Source: Nocardioides marmoriginsengisoli
GTDB taxonomy: Bacteria; Actinomycetota; Actinomycetes; Propionibacteriales; Nocardioidaceae
DNA length: 64,000 bases
Direction of reading: 5' to 3'
Assembly: GCF_003725695.1 (NCBI RefSeq)
Contig: NZ_RJSE01000003.1
Span: 568,026 to 632,025, forward strand
Shown one piece after another: positions 16,745 to 25,203 of this stretch. Below the pieces are notes generated by a model. It did not search any database, had not been told where the DNA came from, and worked only from the letters and a program-made list of their open reading frames with translations. Both the position numbers and the translations under genes were made by a program. The first letter of the stretch is position 1. Each line of letters opens with the position of its first letter.

Positions 16745-18250
16745 TCAGCTGGCCGGGACCGCCTCGGCCTCGCCGAGGAGGTCGTCGTCGGACTCCTGCG
16801 CACCACCGAAGTGGTCGTCGTCAGGAGCCGGCAGCCGGTTCGGCAGCACGGCGGCCAGCACGATCACACCGATCGAGAGGATCGCGCTGAGGGCGAAGGC
16901 CCATTGCATGCCGCCGTTGTACGACGACAGCTGCGAGGACCCGCCGTCGCTGAGCGACTCCTGCCGAGCCGTCAGCACGGCGACGGAGAGCGCCGCACCC
17001 ATCGCGCCGGCCACCTGCTGGAGGGTGCCGAGCAAGGAGCTCGCGTGCGAGTACAGCTGCGGCGGGACGGCGCCCAGTCCGAGGGTGAAGACCGGCGTGA
17101 AGACCAGCGCCAGGCTGACCATCAGCAGGATGTGCGCGGCCAGGATCAGCGCGTACGGCGTGTCCAGGCTGATCTGGGTGAACATGCCGAGCGCGATCGT
17201 GATCCCGATCGAGCCGGGGATCACCAGCGCGCGGCCGCCGAAGTTGTCGAAGGCCTTGCCCACACGCGGCCCGAGCAGACCCATCGCCAGACCGCCCGGC
17301 ATCATCAGCAGGCCGGTGTTGAGCGGCGTCAGGCCGCGCACGTCCTGCAGGTAGAGCGGCACCAGCAGCATCGAGCCCAGGAAGCCCATGAAGGCCAGCG
17401 CCATCAGCGCCAGCGAGAGCGTGTAGGTGCGGTGGGTCAGGGTGCGCAGGTCCAGCAGCGGCGAACCGTCGCGCTGCAGGCTGATCTGGCGCCAGACGAA
17501 CAGCGCCAGGACGGCGACCGCACCACCGATCAGTGCGTACGGCGACACCGGGGCGTCGTCGCGGCCGATCAGGCTCAGCCCGTAGACGAGGCCACCGAAC
17601 CCGATCGCGGAGGCGACCACGCTGGGGAGGTCGATCGACCCGGCCGTCGGCTCGCCGACGTTCTTCAGCCGGGACAGGCCCGCGATCGCGATCACGGCGG
17701 CCACCGGCAGCACCAGGATGAACATCCAGCGCCACGAGAGCGACGACAGGATCAGACCGGAGACGGCCGGCCCGAGCGCCGGAGCCACCGACATCGCCAG
17801 CGTGACGTTGCCCATCACCCGGCCGCGGTCGCTCTCGGGGACCACCGACATCAGGGTGGTCATCAGCAGCGGCATCATCACCGCGGTGCCGGCCGCCTGG
17901 ATGACGCGGGCGACGATCAGCAGCCAGAACATCGACGCGGGGGTGGCCGCGGCGAGCAGGGTGCCCGTGCAGAAGACCACCATCGCGAGCGCGAAGGCCT
18001 GCCGGGTCGTGACCCGCTGCAGGAAGAAGCCGGTGATCGGGATGACCACGGCCATCGTGAGCATGAACGCGGTGGTCAGCCACTGGGCCGCACCGTTGCC
18101 CACGTGGAAGTGGGCCTTCAGGTCGGGGATGGCGTTGATCATGATCGTCTCGTTGAGGATCACGATGAACGTGGCAGCGACCAGCCAGCGCAGGACGGCG
18201 ATGTCCTTCGCGGAGGTCTTGGCCGGGGCGGCCGAGGTGTCGTGTGACAT
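16745..18250 (-). CDS. MFS multidrug exporter, DHA2 (EmrB/QacA) family
   Basis: A 501-residue membrane protein with about 14 transmembrane segments. Family motifs include WLTTAFMLTMAVVIPITGFF near residues 58-77, GRVMGN (motif B/C region) and GPAVSGLILSSLSWRWMFIL near 160-180. Drug:proton antiport at the cytoplasmic membrane is the expected role, with unknown substrates. Its stop codon touches the stop of the convergent tetR gene (TGATCA), so no terminator fits between them. The preceding gene on this strand (SDR) is 155 bases away, so it probably has its own promoter in that gap. Confidence 0.9.
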   Translation of the reverse strand: MSHDTSAAPAKTSAKDIAVLRWLVAATFIVILNETIMINAIPDLKAHFHVGNGAAQWLTTAFMLTMAVVIPITGFFLQRVTTRQAFALAMVVFCTGTLLAAATPASMFWLLIVARVIQAAGTAVMMPLLMTTLMSVVPESDRGRVMGNVTLAMSVAPALGPAVSGLILSSLSWRWMFILVLPVAAVIAIAGLSRLKNVGEPTAGSIDLPSVVASAIGFGGLVYGLSLIGRDDAPVSPYALIGGAVAVLALFVWRQISLQRDGSPLLDLRTLTHRTYTLSLALMALAFMGFLGSMLLVPLYLQDVRGLTPLNTGLLMMPGGLAMGLLGPRVGKAFDNFGGRALVIPGSIGITIALGMFTQISLDTPYALILAAHILLMVSLALVFTPVFTLGLGAVPPQLYSHASSLLGTLQQVAGAMGAALSVAVLTARQESLSDGGSSQLSSYNGGMQWAFALSAILSIGVIVLAAVLPNRLPAPDDDHFGGAQESDDDLLGEAEAVPAS

Positions 18251-18405
18251 GAGGGTCCTTCGTAACGTCGAGTGCGATGGGGGCTGGGCTGCGCCCAGAA
18301 ACCGTCTGTCATGAGTACGACGAACGAGATCCGGCGATTACGACACCAGCCAGACCTAGAACCTAGAGGAGCGCACCGACATTCCTCGAACGATTAAATC
18401 CGTTC

Positions 18406-19047
18406 TCAGCGCGGACGGAGCGTGATCTCCGGCACGGTCGCGTCCGCAGGCAGGTCCAGGACGTGCAGGATCGCGTCCGAGACGGTCCCAGGCCGGATCC
18501 ACCGGGACGCGTCGTAGGTCCGGCCCTCCTGCGCGTGCACCTTCTCCTGCATCGGGGTGGCCGTCCGGCTCGGGAAGATCGTCGTCACCCGCACCCCGTG
18601 CTCGGCTTCCTCGGCCCGGAGCGCGTCGGCCAGGGCCCGCAACCCGAACTTCGAGGCCGCGTACGCCGACCAGGTCGGGTTGGCGATCATCCCGGCCGAG
18701 GAGTTCACGAAGACCACCGTGCCCGCGGCCGCCCGCAACGCCGGCAGCAGTGCGGCGGTGAGGATCGCCGGCGCGGTCAGGTTCACGTCGAGCTGGCGGC
18801 GCCAGTCGGCCAGGTCCAGGTCCTCGACCGTGCTCAGCTCCACCGTGCCGGCCGAGTGCACCAGCGAGTCCAGCCGCGGTTCGTCGAGCGCGACCGCCCA
18901 GCGTCGTACCGCCTCGGCGTCGGCGAGGTCGACGACGTCGCGGGTCACCCGGACCACCCGGTCGCCGCGCTCCTCCAGCCGCTGCGCCAGGTCGGCCCCG
19001 ATCCCGGACCCGGCACCGGTGACCAGGTGGACACGGACCTCAGACAT
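18406..19047 (-). CDS. Short-chain dehydrogenase/reductase
   Basis: A 213-residue classical SDR. The NAD(P)-binding motif TGAGSGIG is at residues 10-17, the catalytic serine is in NSSAG near 115, and YAASK (Tyr and Lys of the active site) lies near 128-132. SDRs oxidise or reduce hydroxyl/keto groups; the substrate is not evident. The start overlaps the end of the nitroreductase gene by eight bases, so the two are cotranscribed. Confidence 0.9.
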   Translation of the reverse strand: MSEVRVHLVTGAGSGIGADLAQRLEERGDRVVRVTRDVVDLADAEAVRRWAVALDEPRLDSLVHSAGTVELSTVEDLDLADWRRQLDVNLTAPAILTAALLPALRAAAGTVVFVNSSAGMIANPTWSAYAASKFGLRALADALRAEEAEHGVRVTTIFPSRTATPMQEKVHAQEGRTYDASRWIRPGTVSDAILHVLDLPADATVPEITLRPR

Positions 19048-19705
19048 CGAACCCGTCCCCGTCCCAGGTCTCCCGGCTGGCCAGCTCGGCGACGCCGATC
19101 CGGCTCAGCCTGGTCAGCTGGCGCACCGGCTTGCCGAGCGGGACCACGCACGCGACGGCGCAGTACTCCGGGATGCCGAGCAGCGCGCGGACGCCCGGTT
19201 CCTCGGCGACCGCCATCGTGGTGATGGTGCCGCCGAAGCCCTCGTTGCGGGCGGCCAGCAGCAGATTCCAGACCAGCGGGTAGACCGAGGCGCCGCTGAT
19301 CACGCCGACCCGCTCCAGGTCCTGGTCGACCGAGGCGACCTGGCGCAGGTCCACGCAGACCACCAGCACCGCGGCCGCGGTCAGCAGCGGAGCGGTGAAG
19401 CGGTCCGGGACCTCGGTCGCGGCGATCTGCTCCTCGGTGAGCCCGGTCGGCTCGACCGGGTTCCACGGACCTTCCCCGGCCGCGATCTGGGCGACGTACC
19501 GGCGCGCCCCGGGCAGGGTGAGCTCGGCCAGTGCCTCCCGCGTCGTCCGCTCCCGTACGACGATCACCCGGGTCCCCTGGCGGTTGCCGCCGCTCGGCGC
19601 GAACCGGGCGTTCTCGAGGAGCGTGTGCAGCACCTCGTCGGGAAGCGGGTCGTCGGTGAACTCCCGGACCGCCGCGGTCGTCCGCATCACGTCGTACAGG
19701 TCCAC
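19040..19705 (-). CDS. Nitroreductase-family flavoprotein
   Basis: A 221-residue FMN-type nitroreductase/oxidoreductase. The N-terminal MDLYDVMRTTAAVREF and APSGGNRQGTRVIVV are the typical flavin-binding start, and NEGFGGTITTMAV is the second conserved patch. It starts at a GTG (19705) preceded by GGAGGA. Overlap with the SDR gene and 27 bases to the quinone-reductase-like gene indicate a three-gene redox operon. The physiological substrate is unknown. Confidence 0.9.
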   Translation of the reverse strand: MDLYDVMRTTAAVREFTDDPLPDEVLHTLLENARFAPSGGNRQGTRVIVVRERTTREALAELTLPGARRYVAQIAAGEGPWNPVEPTGLTEEQIAATEVPDRFTAPLLTAAAVLVVCVDLRQVASVDQDLERVGVISGASVYPLVWNLLLAARNEGFGGTITTMAVAEEPGVRALLGIPEYCAVACVVPLGKPVRQLTRLSRIGVAELASRETWDGDGFDV

Positions 19706-19732
19706 GGTTCCTCCAGGTGTCGTGAGCGTCCG

Positions 19733-20701
19733 CTACCGGGTCAGGACGATCTTCCCGAACACGTCGCCGGCTGCGATCGCGGCGAAGCCCTCGGGGGCCC
19801 GCTCCATCGGCAGCTCGCGATCGATCAGCGGCCGGGCGCCGGTGGCGTCCAGCATCGAGATCAGGCTCGCGAGCTCGGTCGCGGTGCCCATCGTGGAGCC
19901 GATCACCCGCAGCTGCAGGAAGAAGATCCGGGTGAGCTCGGCGTCGTCCGGGTTCGGGCCGGAGGTGGCGCCCGAGATCACGATCGCACCGCCCGGGCGC
20001 AGCGCCCGGATCGAGTGCGACCAGGTGGCCTTGCCGACGGTCTCCATCACCGCGTCGACCTTCACCGGCAGCCGCGCGCCGGTCTCGTAGACCTCGTGCG
20101 CGCCGATCTCCAAAGCCCGGGCACGCTTGGCCTCGTCGCGGCTGGTGGCGAGCACCTTGAGCCCGCCGGCGCGGGCCAGGATGATCAGCGCGGTCGCGAC
20201 TCCGCCGCCGGCACCCTGCACCAGCACCGTGTCGCCGGCCTTCAGGTTGCCCTGCGTGAACAGCATCCGGTACGCCGTCAGCCAGGCGGTCGGCAGGCAG
20301 GCGGCCTCCGCGAAGGACAGCGAGGCCGGCTTGGGGATCAGGTTCGCCCGCGGCACGACGACGGACTCGGCGAAGGTGCCCTGGTAGCGCTCGGAGAGGA
20401 TCGACCGCTTCGGGTCGAAGGTCTGGTCCCCCGACCAGGTCGGGTCGTTGACGATCGCGTGCACGACGACCTCGTTGCCGTCCTCGTCGTACCCGGCCGC
20501 GTCGCAGCCGAGGATCATCGGCAGCGCCTCCTCGCGGAGCCCGACCCCGCGCAACGACCAGAGGTCGTGGTGGTTCAGCGAGGCCGCCTTGACGGTGACC
20601 TTGGCCCACCCGTCGGGAACCTCGGGATCAGGGCGCTCCCCGACCACCAGGCCGGACAACGGGTCGTCGGAGGAGAACTTCTCTGCGTAGACGGCGAACA
20701 T
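19733..20701 (-). CDS. Zinc-type alcohol dehydrogenase-like / quinone oxidoreductase (MDR superfamily)
   Basis: A 322-residue medium-chain reductase. It has the GroES-like N-terminal domain (SLNHHDLWSLRG, ILGCDAAGY), then a Rossmann domain with VQGAGGGVATALI at about 158-170. The structural-zinc cysteine lobe is absent, so it is closer to quinone reductases than to classical ADH. It is the promoter-proximal gene of the redox operon: TAATCT stands seven bases before ATG 20701. Confidence 0.88.
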   Translation of the reverse strand: MFAVYAEKFSSDDPLSGLVVGERPDPEVPDGWAKVTVKAASLNHHDLWSLRGVGLREEALPMILGCDAAGYDEDGNEVVVHAIVNDPTWSGDQTFDPKRSILSERYQGTFAESVVVPRANLIPKPASLSFAEAACLPTAWLTAYRMLFTQGNLKAGDTVLVQGAGGGVATALIILARAGGLKVLATSRDEAKRARALEIGAHEVYETGARLPVKVDAVMETVGKATWSHSIRALRPGGAIVISGATSGPNPDDAELTRIFFLQLRVIGSTMGTATELASLISMLDATGARPLIDRELPMERAPEGFAAIAAGDVFGKIVLTR

Positions 20702-20711
20702 ACGGCCGAGA

Positions 20712-21926
<1,215 letters not shown>

Positions 21927-22117
21927 CGGGTTGACTCTCTCGTGACATCAGGGAAGCAAGGAACAAGGGCAGTGAGGCTGCTCGACACCGACCTTGAGTG
22001 AGTCCGCGGAGTTGCCAGAGATGATGCGAAGAAACGGGGGATCTCCCGCACCCCATCGTGCCACAACGTGGTGATTCGCCCCAGACCGGGTGTGCGAATG
22101 TGGCGTATCAGACACGC

Positions 22118-22444
22118 TCAGCCGACGCGGCCGGGACGAGACCAGAGCCGGAGCCGCACCACCGCGACCACATCCTCGGCACCCACCGGCCCGCGGTGTC
22201 GGGAGTCGACCCCCTCGTCGGGGTTGTCGCTGAGCAGGAACCAGCCCGGCCGCCCCGACGGCGTCGTCGCCGGGCGCGCCGCCCGCTTGACGGCGAGGGT
22301 GCCGTCGGCGAAGCGGGCCAGCACCAGCGCGCCCGCTGCCACCTCCGCGCCGTACCGGACCAGGAGCCGGTCGCCGGGCCGCAGCGTCGGCGTCATCGAG
22401 CGCCCCTTCACCACCGCGAGACCCCACCGCCGGTCGTGTTCCAC
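22118..22444 (-). CDS. sodX: Nickel-type superoxide dismutase maturation protease
   Basis: A 108-residue S24/S26 peptidase. The nucleophile is Ser16 in KGRSMTPTLRPGD and the general base Lys53 in AVKRAA, with the GDNPDEGVDSR-like region near 75. It has no membrane anchor, unlike leader peptidases. It is transcribed divergently from the Ni-SOD gene, the standard sodN-sodX arrangement, so its job should be to cut the 14-residue leader from SodN to free His1 of the nickel hook. It starts at a GTG (22444). Confidence 0.9.
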   Translation of the reverse strand: MEHDRRWGLAVVKGRSMTPTLRPGDRLLVRYGAEVAAGALVLARFADGTLAVKRAARPATTPSGRPGWFLLSDNPDEGVDSRHRGPVGAEDVVAVVRLRLWSRPGRVG

Positions 22445-22450
22445 GCGGAG

Positions 22451-22456
22451 TAGTCT
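22451..22456 (+). promoter_or_regulatory. Candidate -10 hexamer for sodN
   Basis: TAGTCT places transcription start near 22462-22464, giving a leader of about 38 bases that begins with the inverted repeat at 22461-22486 and carries the ribosome site. No convincing -35. Confidence 0.4.
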
Positions 22457-22460
22457 CGCA

Positions 22461-22486
22461 GGTGGAACTTATTCAAGTGATCCACC
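22461..22486. promoter_or_regulatory. Inverted repeat in the sodX-sodN intergenic region
   Basis: GGTGGAACTT and AAGTGATCCACC are inverted copies with a two-base insertion, enclosing the palindrome ACTT-ATTC-AAGT. Position just downstream of the presumed sodN -10 suggests an operator, perhaps for a metal regulator, or a leader hairpin. Confidence 0.45.
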
Positions 22487-22500
22487 AGAGAGGACCGAGG

Positions 22501-22902
22501 ATGTTCGCGCGACTGTTCGCTCCCACCGTCGAGGTATCCGCCCACTGCGATCTGCCTTGCGGCGTCTACGACCCCGCTCAGGCCCGCATCGAGGCCGAGT
22601 CGATCAAGGCCCTGATCGGCAAGGTCGCCGACAACGACGACCCCGACTTCCGCACCCGGGCGCTGATCATCAAGGAAGAGCGCTCCGAGCTGGTCAAGCA
22701 CCACCTGTGGGTGCTGTGGACCGACTACTTCAAGCCCCCGCACTTCGAGAAGTACCCGCAGCTGCACACCCTGGTCAACGAGGCCACCAAGCTGGCCGGT
22801 GCCGGCGGGACCAAGGGCAGCCTGGACGCTGACGCGGCGGACCAGCTGCTGGCGAAGATCGACGAGATCGCCGAGATCTTCTGGGAGACCAAGAAGGCTT
22901 GA
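22501..22902 (+). CDS. sodN: Nickel superoxide dismutase
   Basis: A 133-residue Ni-SOD precursor that converts superoxide to oxygen and peroxide in the cytoplasm. After the leader MFARLFAPTVEVSA comes the nickel hook HCDLPCGVYDP (His15, Cys16, Cys20 of the precursor), followed by the four-helix body with DYFKPPHFEKYP. ATG 22501 is chosen because the leader then has the usual 14 residues and AGAGGACCGAGG lies just upstream; an in-frame GTG at 22462 would add 13 residues with no counterpart. SodX, its protease, is divergent. Confidence 0.96.
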   Translation: MFARLFAPTVEVSAHCDLPCGVYDPAQARIEAESIKALIGKVADNDDPDFRTRALIIKEERSELVKHHLWVLWTDYFKPPHFEKYPQLHTLVNEATKLAGAGGTKGSLDADAADQLLAKIDEIAEIFWETKKA

Positions 22903-22995
22903 TTCAGCAGCGACGGAGGAGCAGCTGAGATCAAGCCTTCGCCGTCCGAAGCGCGCCTGAGCTTGCGAAGGCGCGACCGCTGAGCGCAACCACAG

Positions 22996-23023
22996 CAGGG
23001 TCGGACCTTCGGGTCCGGCCCTG
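22996..23023 (+). terminator. Strong hairpin after sodN
   Basis: A 12-base-pair stem (CAGGGTCGGACC / GGTCCGGCCCTG, one G-T pair) closed by a TTCG tetraloop and followed by TGTTTGCG. The stability and position, 94 bases after sodN and before the next promoter, fit an intrinsic terminator of the GC-rich actinobacterial kind with a poor T-tail. Confidence 0.7.
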
Positions 23024-23039
23024 TTTGCGTTCCCCGGCC

Positions 23040-23045
23040 TAGGGT
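23040..23045 (+). promoter_or_regulatory. -10 hexamer TAGGGT, leaderless promoter
   Basis: TAGGGT is followed by six bases and ATG 23052, predicting a leaderless start for the anti-sigma/sigma operon. Confidence 0.5.
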
Positions 23046-23051
23046 GAACCC

Positions 23052-23435
23052 ATGCACCCCGACGCCGAAGTACGTCTCCCGGCGGAGACCGCCTACGTAG
23101 CCGTCCTCCGGATGGCCGCGGCCGGCATCGCCGCCCGCCTCGACTTCACCCTCGACGACGTCGAGGACCTGCGGATGGCGGTCGGCGAGGCGTGCGCGAT
23201 GGTGCTGGCCGACGCCGATCCGGGCGGCAGCCTGACGGCGCGGTTCTTCCTGGGCGACGGCCGGGTCGAGGTCCAGGTCTCGGCCGACGCGAAGGATCCC
23301 GCCGCCCCGGACCCGGACAGCTTCGCCTGGCAGGTCCTGACCACCACCGCCGAGGACGTCAGCGCGGCCGCCACGGCGGACCGGATCTCGATCACCCTCG
23401 CGGTGAGCTCGGCGACGTCGAGCGCGCCCGCCTGA
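23052..23435 (+). CDS. Anti-sigma factor-like ATP-binding protein (RsbW/HATPase type)
   Basis: A 127-residue protein with a GHKL-type ATPase fold: the N-box VEDLRMAVGEACAMVL near residues 38-53 and a degenerate G-region near 75-100. It directly precedes a SigB/SigF-type sigma gene, two bases apart, the usual anti-sigma/sigma arrangement. It should bind and silence that sigma factor until an unphosphorylated anti-anti-sigma protein displaces it. No anti-anti-sigma gene is adjacent, so the partner switch must be encoded elsewhere. Confidence 0.85.
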   Translation: MHPDAEVRLPAETAYVAVLRMAAAGIAARLDFTLDDVEDLRMAVGEACAMVLADADPGGSLTARFFLGDGRVEVQVSADAKDPAAPDPDSFAWQVLTTTAEDVSAAATADRISITLAVSSATSSAPA

Positions 23436-23437
23436 GC

Positions 23438-24205
23438 ATGTCCGAGGACAGTCCGCACCTGCTCGCCACGCTCCGCGAGCGCAGCCAGGCGATGTTCGCC
23501 GAGCTCGCCGCCGGGCCGGCGGACCCGCGGCAGCGAGCACTGCGCGACGCCCTGATCGAGCTGCACCTGCCGCTGGTCGAGCACTGCGCCCGCCGGTTCC
23601 TGCACCGCGGCGAGCCGTACGACGACCTGGTCCAGGTCGGCACCATCGGGCTGATCAAGGCCGTCGACCGGTTCGACCTCGAGCGCGGGGTCGAGTTCTC
23701 GACGTACGCGACGCCGACGATCATCGGCGAGATCAAGCGGCACTTCCGGGACAAGGGCTGGGCGATCCGGGTCCCCCGCCGCCTGCAGGAGCTCCGGATG
23801 TCGATCGCCACCGCCACCGGCGAGCTCTCCCAGAGCCTGGGCCGGTCACCGACGCCCCGGGAGATCGGCGAGCACCTGGGGGTCGGCGTCGAGGAGGTTC
23901 TCGAGGGCATCGAGTCGGCGAACGCCTACACCACGATGTCGCTGGACGCGGGTTCCGGCGAGGACTCCGGTTCCTGGATCGAGACCCTCGGCGGCGAGGA
24001 CGAGGCGCTCGATCACGTCGAGATCCGCGAGTCGCTGCGCCCGCTGATCGAGGCACTGCCGGCGCGGGAGCAGCAGATCCTGGTGCTCCGGTTCTTCAAG
24101 CAGCAGACCCAGTCGCAGATCGCCGCCCAGGTCGGCATCTCCCAGATGCACGTCTCCCGGTTGCTCACCCGGACCCTGGAGCAGCTCCGCGACGAGATGG
24201 ACTGA
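23438..24205 (+). CDS. RNA polymerase sigma factor, SigB/SigF/SigG group
   Basis: A 255-residue group 3 sigma factor. Region 2 (residues 45-115, YDDLVQVGTIGLIKAVDRFD, FSTYATPTIIGEIKRHFRD), region 3 (120-175, SQSLGRSPTPREIGEHLGV) and region 4 (205-250, QSQIAAQVGISQMHVSRLL) are all present. ATG 23438 begins two bases after the anti-sigma stop; the frame upstream overlaps that gene and is not coding. Probably a general stress or stationary-phase sigma factor released by partner switching. Confidence 0.93.
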   Translation: MSEDSPHLLATLRERSQAMFAELAAGPADPRQRALRDALIELHLPLVEHCARRFLHRGEPYDDLVQVGTIGLIKAVDRFDLERGVEFSTYATPTIIGEIKRHFRDKGWAIRVPRRLQELRMSIATATGELSQSLGRSPTPREIGEHLGVGVEEVLEGIESANAYTTMSLDAGSGEDSGSWIETLGGEDEALDHVEIRESLRPLIEALPAREQQILVLRFFKQQTQSQIAAQVGISQMHVSRLLTRTLEQLRDEMD

Positions 24206-24208
24206 GGG

Positions 24209-24604
24209 TCAGCCGGCGTCGTTGAGCGCGGCGATCGTCGCCGGGCGGAGCATCGCCACCAGCGTGACCACCGCGGGCACGGCGAGCATCACCGAGATCC
24301 ACCAGGTGTCGTCGCCGCGGAAGTTCCAGGCCAGGCCCAGCCCGGCCAGCTGCGTGAACAGCACCGGCCCGCGAGCCCAGCTGGAGATCCGGGTCAGCCC
24401 CCAGGCGCAGGCCACCAGCGCGGCGCCGAACCCGACGAAGAAGAGCGCCGTCGTCGTCCCCATGACCACCCGGGCGGAGGTGGTGTGGAACGCCTCGAAG
24501 ATGCCGAAGACCGCGGTCCCGATGCCTTCGACCGCCACCACCGCGGCAGCGACCCGCAACGAGGTCGGCGCGATCGGTCGGTCCTGCGCGAGGTCGGATT
24601 CCAC
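24209..24604 (-). CDS. Small four-helix integral membrane protein
   Basis: A 131-residue membrane protein with about four transmembrane segments (SLRVAAAVVAVEGIGTAVFGI; TTTALFFVGFGAALVACAW; VLFTQLAGLGLAW; ISVMLAVPAVVTLVAML). GTG 24604 is chosen because the frame upstream crosses the whiB1 promoter region and has non-coding composition. It converges on the sigma factor gene with three bases between stops. Similar small proteins are widespread in actinobacteria but have no known function. Confidence 0.75.
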   Translation of the reverse strand: MESDLAQDRPIAPTSLRVAAAVVAVEGIGTAVFGIFEAFHTTSARVVMGTTTALFFVGFGAALVACAWGLTRISSWARGPVLFTQLAGLGLAWNFRGDDTWWISVMLAVPAVVTLVAMLRPATIAALNDAG

Positions 24605-24811
24605 GAAATCCAGCGTAGTCGGCCGTTTCCACGAGTAATCAGGCGGCCAGGTCTCGTTGAAAAGCGAACTTTTGTGATGAAGGTGACCAGCGCGGGGTCT
24701 TGTGCCCGTTCCGAGACCTTGGGAAGATCTCTTGGTAACTACGCCCCGAGTTCTTGACGTGGTGACAACCTCCCTGCCCGGACCCGATCGGCCCGGACCC
24801 AGGGGCGACCT

Positions 24812-24827
24812 AGTGAATGCATTCACA
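24812..24827. promoter_or_regulatory. CRP-like palindrome upstream of whiB1
   Basis: AGTGA-ATGCAT-TCACA matches the CRP/Cmr consensus TGTGA-N6-TCACA at all but the first position; the inner 14 bases GTGAATGCATTCAC are a perfect palindrome. It lies 27 bases before the whiB1 ATG. In M. tuberculosis whiB1 is a known target of the CRP homolog, so a cAMP-dependent regulator is the likely ligand. TACCTT (24828-24833) beside it could be the -10, in which case binding would repress. Confidence 0.7.
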
Positions 24828-24853
24828 TACCTTGCGAACAGGAGTTCCTCGCC

Positions 24854-25102
24854 ATGGATTGGCGCCATCGCTCCGCGTGTCTCGACGAAGACCCGGAGCT
24901 GTTCTTCCCCATCGGCAACACAGGGCCGGCCATCCTCCAGATCGAGGAGGCCAAGCAGGTGTGCCGTCGGTGCGACGTGCGCGAGCAGTGTCTCGCGTGG
25001 GCGCTCGAAGCGGGGCAGGACCACGGCGTCTGGGGCGGGTTGAGCGAGGACGAGCGACGCGCGCTGAAGCGCCGCAACGCTCGCGCGCGGGTACGCACCT
25101 GA
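24854..25102 (+). CDS. whiB1: WhiB1-like iron-sulfur transcription factor
   Basis: An 82-residue Wbl protein. The four cluster cysteines are Cys9, Cys37, Cys40 and Cys46, followed by GVWGG (58-62) and the basic tail DERRALKRRNARARVRT that contacts DNA. The N-terminus MDWRHRSACLDEDPELFFP is that of WhiB1, which in mycobacteria binds the sigma-A C-terminal domain, is essential, and senses nitric oxide through its [4Fe-4S] cluster. ATG 24854 has AGGAG upstream. The neighbour pdtaS repeats the Rv3219-Rv3220c order, supporting the name. Confidence 0.93.
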   Translation: MDWRHRSACLDEDPELFFPIGNTGPAILQIEEAKQVCRRCDVREQCLAWALEAGQDHGVWGGLSEDERRALKRRNARARVRT

Positions 25103-25203
25103 TCAAGGACGCGGGAGCGGCTTGATCGTCGGTCGGTGAGCAGCGCGCTCGGACTCCCGGACGTCGAGCCTGTCGAGACGTGCCGACGTGCGCGCGGTCC
25201 GGG

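Noticed and set aside
25101-25127. GATCAAG/CTTGATC inverted repeat at the end of whiB1 as a terminator
   Set aside because: Seven-base arms with a 13-base loop and no T-run; too weak to call.
25163-25179. GTCGAGCCTGTCGAGAC as a dispersed repeat element between whiB1 and pdtaS
   Set aside because: Similar short sequences are common in related genomes as I remember them, but only one clear copy was seen in this window, so it cannot be called a repeat here.
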